From Candidatus Defluviilinea proxima (GTDB taxonomy: Bacteria > Chloroflexota > Anaerolineae > Anaerolineales > Villigracilaceae), in contig JADKIW010000001.1 in the NCBI GenBank assembly GCA_016721115.1, positions 2,619,501 to 2,683,500 of the forward strand: a stretch of 64,000 bases of DNA, in the 5' to 3' direction. Below are positions 59,630 to 64,000 of this stretch, in pieces (position 1 is the stretch's first letter; the number at the start of each line of letters is the position of its first letter). The notes beneath the pieces were generated by a model. The model was given only the letters and a program-made list of their open reading frames with translations. It had not been told where the DNA came from and made no database searches. Position numbers and translations under genes: made by a program.

Positions 59630-60337
59630 TTATTCTTCTACAACACTATCAAAGACCATGAACGCCACGGCGATAAAAATGACATCGTACGTGATCAGGA
59701 TGCTCAATGGAAAGAGAATCTCCGACATCTCAAGACCGTTCAGGAAGCCGTTGCTGGCTATGATGGCGGGCAACAATACCGGCAGGATCACTGGGAAAAG
59801 TAAAATGGAAAGGAGAATATCGCGTGTGCGTGTCTGCACAGACATGGTTGCAAGCAGGGTTCCTACTCCCACGTAACCGATTGAACCGAGCAGAATGACC
59901 AAGAGCAAACCCGGTTGAAAAAGGTTTGTGTTGTAAAGAACACTATACACAGGCAAGACAACGATCGCCACGATCAGCATGAATATCAGGTTGCTTATTG
60001 CCTTGCCAAAATAAATGGCGGAACGGTCGACGGGCGCAAGCAGGAGGCCGTCCAGACAGCCGCGATCCTTTTCAACAGACATGGAACGGTTGAGGCCAAG
60101 TGTCCCTGCGAAGGCGAAGGTGGCCCAAAGCACGCCTGCGGTGATTGTCTGACGTGTTTTGATATCAAGATCGAGCGCAAAGTTAAAAATGATGATAACC
60201 AAAAGCGAGAAAACGCTCATCGCCGAAACCAGTTCGAGTGAACGATATTCTGCAATAATGTCTTTCCATACGATTGCGCCGACCGCTTTGATGTAACTGC
60301 CTTTTGCCGACTGGGAATTGGAACGTTGTTCTGTCAT
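59630..60337 (-). CDS. ccmB: Heme exporter protein CcmB
   Basis: A 235-residue membrane protein with six helices. The N-terminal VWKDIIAEYRSLELVSAMSVFSLLVIIIFNF and the stretch NRSMSVEKDRGCLDGLLLAPVDRSAIYFGK are the family signature of CcmB, the ABC transporter permease. The GSIGYVGVGTLLATMSVQTRTRDILLSILLFPVILPVLLPAI region is conserved. ATG at 60337 starts it, one base after the ccmA stop (TAAGATG), so it is coupled with the ATPase. Confidence 0.92.
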   Translation of the reverse strand: MTEQRSNSQSAKGSYIKAVGAIVWKDIIAEYRSLELVSAMSVFSLLVIIIFNFALDLDIKTRQTITAGVLWATFAFAGTLGLNRSMSVEKDRGCLDGLLLAPVDRSAIYFGKAISNLIFMLIVAIVVLPVYSVLYNTNLFQPGLLLVILLGSIGYVGVGTLLATMSVQTRTRDILLSILLFPVILPVLLPAIIASNGFLNGLEMSEILFPLSILITYDVIFIAVAFMVFDSVVEE

Positions 60338-60338
60338 C

Positions 60339-61037
60339 TTAGTCAACCAGCGCTTCTTTATAGAATGTGAGCAGATTGTTTTTACGGAGTTGTTTCTTGG
60401 TCGCTGATGCTGCGATAACGCCGCGTGAAAGGATATCAAATCGCGTGGCGAGTTCTTCAGCGCGGGCCAAGTCGTGAGATGTCATCACTACGGTCCGTCC
60501 CTTTGCGGCAACGGTTTTCAACACATCATCAAGCATGGACGATGCATCCTGATCAAGACCGGTATAGGGTTCATCGAAAAGCATCACGTCGGGGTCGTGC
60601 AATACAGCGCGCCCAATGGCGAGACGTTGTTGCATGCCGCGTGAAAATGTGCGGACAAGGTCGCGTCTGCGATTTTCAAGCCCAACCATTTCCAACACTT
60701 CGGTCACACGCTCTTCAAGGCTCGCGATGTTGTACATGCGTCCATAAAAGCGAAGATTCTCGTCTGCGGTCAGGTCACCATACAGCAAGGGAAGATGGGA
60801 TACGACGCCCAATCTCGCGCGGACATTTGCGGCTTCGTTGGGAAGTTGATACCCAGCGACTTTTACTTCTCCCAATGATGGGCGCGAGAGGGAAGCAAGG
60901 ATGCGTAAAAAGGTTGTCTTGCCTGCACCGTTTGGCCCAAGCAATGCAACGAACTCACCGGGTTGGACTTCAAAGTCCAACCCGCGTAAGACGGTCTTCA
61001 ACCCGAAACGTTTAACCAGCTTTTTGACGGTGATCAT
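60339..61037 (-). CDS. ccmA: Heme exporter ATP-binding protein CcmA
   Basis: A 232-residue ABC ATPase. Walker A GPNGAGKTT, signature SRGMQQRLAIGRA and Walker B VMLFDEP are all present. It powers release of heme-loaded CcmE from CcmCD in cytochrome c maturation. ATG at 61037 lies close to where the cytochrome gene would end if its frame were restored (stop near 61045). Genes ccmA, ccmB and ccmC follow in order. Confidence 0.93.
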   Translation of the reverse strand: MITVKKLVKRFGLKTVLRGLDFEVQPGEFVALLGPNGAGKTTFLRILASLSRPSLGEVKVAGYQLPNEAANVRARLGVVSHLPLLYGDLTADENLRFYGRMYNIASLEERVTEVLEMVGLENRRRDLVRTFSRGMQQRLAIGRAVLHDPDVMLFDEPYTGLDQDASSMLDDVLKTVAAKGRTVVMTSHDLARAEELATRFDILSRGVIAASATKKQLRKNNLLTFYKEALVD

Positions 61038-61070
61038 GACGTGTTTACGCCATTCCCTTTAATATATCTT

Positions 61071-62924
61071 TCAACTCGGCACGTCGCTTTTGATATGCTT
61101 CGTCAGTGATCTTTTGGCGCGATGCAGGTCGTCAAGAGCGATGATGGCATCCATTACATCTTCCGCAGTTTCGAACTCTTCTTCGTCATCCTCTTCATCA
61201 ATTTCTTCTGCAAGTTTCTTGCGGTCACGCAGGTACATCCAGCCACCGGCAAGGATGAGTGCCAAGCCCAATCCGCCAGCGCCGATCAAGAGCGCATTGT
61301 TGGTTGTGGATTTGGCGGGCTCTGGTGTTGAAGCAGTTTTGGGTGTGCCGCTGACTTTGAAACTCAAGGTGTCATTGGCGTTTACGCCATTGGCGAGATA
61401 CGATTGATACGACATCCCTTGAATATCCTGCAATTGATCTTTGGTGATGCTGGTGCCTTCCACTTCCATGCCTTCGGGCACGAAGATTCGCACCACAGAA
61501 ACAGGCAGAACGAACGGTTGCGAGAGAGTAAATTCCTCGGTCTTTGCGATGCTGGCAACCGCAAGGATGTTATACGGCTGGTCACTTGGTTTCATCGCAA
61601 TACCATCGGCTGTGTCGATGAACGGCGCACTACCTTGCATGGCATCGTACCCCATACCCTGTGCTTCCACCGGGAATTTCAGGAATGGGATTTCCTGGCT
61701 GGTTCCCATGGAGATCGAGACAATCGCATCGCCGGTATTGCGGAAGTTATAGACCGCGTAAATGTTATAGGTTGTCTCATTCTCTTCGCTGAGGAAGATA
61801 TCCAACTCATCAACGGTCAGCGAAGATGTGTCATCTGTGACAGGGTATATGACCAGCGGCAGAATGGTCACCGCGCTCTGCCCGGCTTCCACAACCACAT
61901 AGTCTGAAGTTACATCCATCCCCTCGTATTTCGCTTCAGCCAAAAAGATGCGGTTCTCAGGCATCTCGACATTTTCAAAAATGAATGAGCCATCTGGTGC
62001 GGCCACGCCTTCCAGAGTCAACACTTCTTGTGTGCCGGCGTTGGGGTTGGCCAGATCATGCTCGTATCCACGCAGGGTGATCTTGAGATCGGATGGAAGT
62101 TCTTTGCCGGTCTTATTATCGATGGTTCCGCTGACAGTTCCAAACCCTTCTTTGACGACAACCGTCGCCTCTGGTTGGACGTTGGTCTGCGGCGTGCCTT
62201 CGATAGGCGTTCCCTCAGCTGACGGTGTGTCAACGGGGGCAGGAGTCTCAGTAGCCGGAACAACTGTCGGGGTGGCAGGAGCCGCTACGTCATACGATAA
62301 TGACCGCAGATATTCAGCCACGGCCCACGTCTCTGCATCTGGAAGATTCTCTCCGAAAGCAGGGATGGTTTCGTTGCCAAGCCTCACGATGCGCGCCAAC
62401 GCTACCGTACTCAGATCAGACATCTTGCTCAGATCTTTGTAATAGTCAGTTGAACAATCCGTGCAGTTGGCATCAAAGATCTCTTTACCTTTTTGAATCT
62501 CCTCTGTGCTGGTATGTAAGGTCATGATGTACGCCACCACATCCCAACGTTCCTGATCGTTCAGGCTGGCAAAGGGAGGCATGAAGCGATCCATGCGACC
62601 ACGCGTGACGGTTGTATACCATTGCGAAGGTGATGCCGAGCGCGCTGATTCAGCGATTGCAAACGCGGGGACAGTAACGCCGAGTTGAATACCCTGTGCG
62701 CCATCGCCGAGACCGGTTTCGCCGTGACAGGCCGCACATTTTTCAAAATAGATGGCTTGTCCGTTGGCAACGTTCGGGCGTTGTGGAGGAACCAACGCCA
62801 GTGTTGGCATCGGTGTGGGGGGAACGTAGCCGGGAGGTGGTGTCACATCCTCAGCCAGCGTCAGGTTACATGCCGAAACCATGATGGCGGCGAAGACAAA
62901 TAAAATCGTATGGCGAAGTTTCAT
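61071..62924 (-). CDS. Membrane-anchored c-type cytochrome with large extracytoplasmic domain (apparent C-terminal frameshift)
   Basis: Lipobox SAC (C19), then a Pro-rich stretch and a cytochrome c heme site CAACH (C63, C66, H67). A second cytochrome-like domain has CTDCS (C154-C157) with serine in the place of the heme-ligating histidine. Then a Thr/Pro linker, a beta-sandwich region (about 255-520) and a C-terminal membrane helix (LLIGAGGLGLALILAGGWMYL). The end DDLHRAKRSLTK.. breaks off from the usual pattern; the other frame restores ITDEAYQKRRAELKDILK with a stop at 61045, one base missing near 61112. Located in a ccm cluster, probably a respiratory cytochrome subunit. Confidence 0.85.
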   Translation of the reverse strand: MKLRHTILFVFAAIMVSACNLTLAEDVTPPPGYVPPTPMPTLALVPPQRPNVANGQAIYFEKCAACHGETGLGDGAQGIQLGVTVPAFAIAESARSASPSQWYTTVTRGRMDRFMPPFASLNDQERWDVVAYIMTLHTSTEEIQKGKEIFDANCTDCSTDYYKDLSKMSDLSTVALARIVRLGNETIPAFGENLPDAETWAVAEYLRSLSYDVAAPATPTVVPATETPAPVDTPSAEGTPIEGTPQTNVQPEATVVVKEGFGTVSGTIDNKTGKELPSDLKITLRGYEHDLANPNAGTQEVLTLEGVAAPDGSFIFENVEMPENRIFLAEAKYEGMDVTSDYVVVEAGQSAVTILPLVIYPVTDDTSSLTVDELDIFLSEENETTYNIYAVYNFRNTGDAIVSISMGTSQEIPFLKFPVEAQGMGYDAMQGSAPFIDTADGIAMKPSDQPYNILAVASIAKTEEFTLSQPFVLPVSVVRIFVPEGMEVEGTSITKDQLQDIQGMSYQSYLANGVNANDTLSFKVSGTPKTASTPEPAKSTTNNALLIGAGGLGLALILAGGWMYLRDRKKLAEEIDEEDDEEEFETAEDVMDAIIALDDLHRAKRSLTKHIKSDVPS

Positions 62925-62945
62925 TGAAATCCTGTTCTCTTCTCT

Positions 62946-63452
62946 TTACAAAGGCTTTCCGCATGATGGACAGAAGCGGTCGGTTTCCATTACGGGTTTT
63001 CCGCATTTCGGGCAGAAGCCTGCCGATTTGTCCTTATGCAGTTTGCGGCGTGCCGATAGCATGGACTCAATATCATCATCGCTGATCTTGGTTTCTTTGG
63101 CAGATGAGTCTGCGCGGCGTGCGGCAATGGCCTTCTCCAGCCTGGATTCAGTATCCTGCGCTGAAGCAGATTTGGGGGAGAATGAATCGATCTTCCTGAG
63201 GATGTCTGCGCCTCGTTGCAAAAGTCCGGCGCGTTGATCTGGATAATCCCCTTCGGGGATCTTCCCAAGTTTGAAATCGAAATCAAGTTCTTGTAGCGAA
63301 TTGATCACACGGTCACGTTCGGCCAGTAGAGTGGAAAGTTCCGTCTCTTCGCTGGTGACGCGGCGCGCCTGACGCTCGAGGAGCGGGGCATATAAATACA
63401 ACCCGACCAGTATGGCAACTCCGAGGGTGAGTAAGATTGCGGCGATTTGCAT
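62946..63452 (-). CDS. CcmI/CcmH-like membrane protein with zinc-ribbon tail
   Basis: A membrane helix (residues 3-22) followed by a coiled coil. TLLAERDRVINSLQELDFDFKLGKIPEGDYPDQRAGLLQRGADILRKI resembles the CcmI N-terminal segment. The C-terminus adds a double CxxC zinc ribbon (FCPKCGKPVMETDRFCPSCGKPL), not typical for CcmI. It may hold apocytochromes for heme attachment. It sits between the thioredoxin-like protein and the cytochrome gene in the ccm block. Confidence 0.72.
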   Translation of the reverse strand: MQIAAILLTLGVAILVGLYLYAPLLERQARRVTSEETELSTLLAERDRVINSLQELDFDFKLGKIPEGDYPDQRAGLLQRGADILRKIDSFSPKSASAQDTESRLEKAIAARRADSSAKETKISDDDIESMLSARRKLHKDKSAGFCPKCGKPVMETDRFCPSCGKPL

Positions 63453-63459
63453 GGAGCCT

Positions 63460-63987
63460 CTATTTGGCGAGCAATGGGTCTATGATGTCACGTATCTGCT
63501 GAACAGAGGAGAACGGTCCCACCTGTACATAGCGTAGAACGCCTTCGCGGTCGATGAAATACGTTTCGGGTACGCCCTTGATACGGAAGTATTGTGAGAT
63601 GTGTGTGGCGAGGTCTGGTCCGTTAGCGAACGTGATACCAAACTTTTTCAAATACACGCGCGCCTCCGGTTCGGTGTCTACATAATCAACGCCAATGAAA
63701 ACCACATCGCCGGCGGGTTCATATTCGGCCCAGGCGCTTTGCAGTTCTGCGGCTTCCTGTTCACATGGCTTGCACCATGATGCCCAGAAGTTGAGCACTA
63801 CAACCTTGCCGCGTAAGTCAGTTAATTGGACTTCGCTTTTGCCTTGATACTCATACCCACTGAACAACGGCAGTGTGAAATTTTCCACCTGTTGGCCGGG
63901 TTGAATAGTGCCTTGTTGCGCGCGCTTCAAACCCATCGCAACGATGACGAGCAAGGCAACCAAAAACACCCAGATGACGATCTGCAC
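63460..63987 (-). CDS. ccmG: Thioredoxin-like protein CcmG/TlpA (5' end may lie outside the window)
   Basis: A membrane anchor (residues 2-20) and a thioredoxin fold with active site WCKPC (C72, C75), then GIDYVDTEP-like and the cis-proline GVPETYFIDREG. It keeps cytochrome cysteines reduced on the outside before heme attachment. The start GTG at 63987 is the first possible one inside the window, but the frame stays open to the window edge with VALPV preceding it, so the true start may lie beyond 64000. The missing ccmE and ccmF genes may follow upstream of it. Confidence 0.88.
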   Translation of the reverse strand: MQIVIWVFLVALLVIVAMGLKRAQQGTIQPGQQVENFTLPLFSGYEYQGKSEVQLTDLRGKVVVLNFWASWCKPCEQEAAELQSAWAEYEPAGDVVFIGVDYVDTEPEARVYLKKFGITFANGPDLATHISQYFRIKGVPETYFIDREGVLRYVQVGPFSSVQQIRDIIDPLLAK

Positions 63988-64000
63988 CGGAAGCGCAACA

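Noticed and set aside
1..64000. tRNA or rRNA genes
   Set aside because: No cloverleaf-like arrangement with T-loop GTTCGAATC or rRNA core sequence was seen in reading both strands; a tRNAscan or Infernal run would settle it.

Overview
The window looks like a piece of a chromosome from an uncultured or environmental Chloroflexota bacterium, most likely class Anaerolineae. This is inferred from the gene set: a CPYLGL-type four-cysteine miniprotein beside capsule kinases, a TIR-membrane-formylglycine-enzyme-like fusion, a non-pyrrolysine MttB with a corrinoid protein, a Ccm cytochrome c maturation cluster containing a Thr/Pro-rich membrane cytochrome, and REP-like palindromes. No rRNA, tRNA or marker gene was seen that would fix the lineage. 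Several genes start 6-8 bases after a TATAAT-like box, which suggests leaderless transcription is common.

Layout. (1) 1-10.6 kb, + strand: exopolysaccharide locus with two glycosyltransferases, a membrane phosphoglycosyl transferase joined through an apparent frameshift to a CoA-binding-like domain, a 4,6-dehydratase/nucleotidyltransferase/aminotransferase set for an amino-deoxy sugar, two tyrosine autokinases, a low-molecular-weight tyrosine phosphatase and a cysteine-rich miniprotein. (2) 10.6-17 kb: YibE/F membrane protein; ECF sigma factor, zinc anti-sigma and bactofilin-like membrane protein operon; a C45 hydrolase; a TIR-TM-FGE protein. (3) 17-22.2 kb: a split chlD-type chelatase gene with an A9 slippery site, divergent from an S1-domain protein, then a dipeptidase. 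(4) 22.2-31 kb: a minus-strand block with M20 amidohydrolase, MttB-like methyltransferase, S9 peptidase, corrinoid protein, GntR regulator and NadD, then an FAD oxidoreductase on the + strand. (5) 31-46 kb: mixed single genes, including an HNH protein, VOC proteins, an AraC-type regulator, membrane proteins, LigA, a TPR protein, a SulP transporter, a Gfo/Idh oxidoreductase, an AONS-family PLP enzyme and a site-2 protease. (6) 46.3-50 kb: a yybP-ykoY (manganese) riboswitch controlling a DedA protein and a P2A-type cation ATPase. (7) 50-58.6 kb, minus strand: carbonic-anhydrase-like protein, a di-heme peroxidase/parallel beta-helix fusion, cytochrome c, an HdrD-like membrane iron-sulfur protein and a secreted transglycosylase-like protein. 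(8) 58.6-64 kb, minus strand: Ccm cytochrome c maturation cluster (CcmG-, CcmI-like, cytochrome, CcmA, CcmB, CcmC, CcmD-like).

Functional links. The corrinoid protein and MttB need cobalamin, and the chlD-type gene plausibly supplies cobaltochelatase subunits. The c-type cytochromes at 50-53 kb and 61-63 kb need the Ccm cluster. The riboswitch ties DedA and the cation pump to intracellular Mn2+. Three genes (about 2.46, 18.09 and 61.11 kb) show a frame change, each equivalent to one missing base. The A9 case fits programmed frameshifting; the other two may be mutations or assembly errors.
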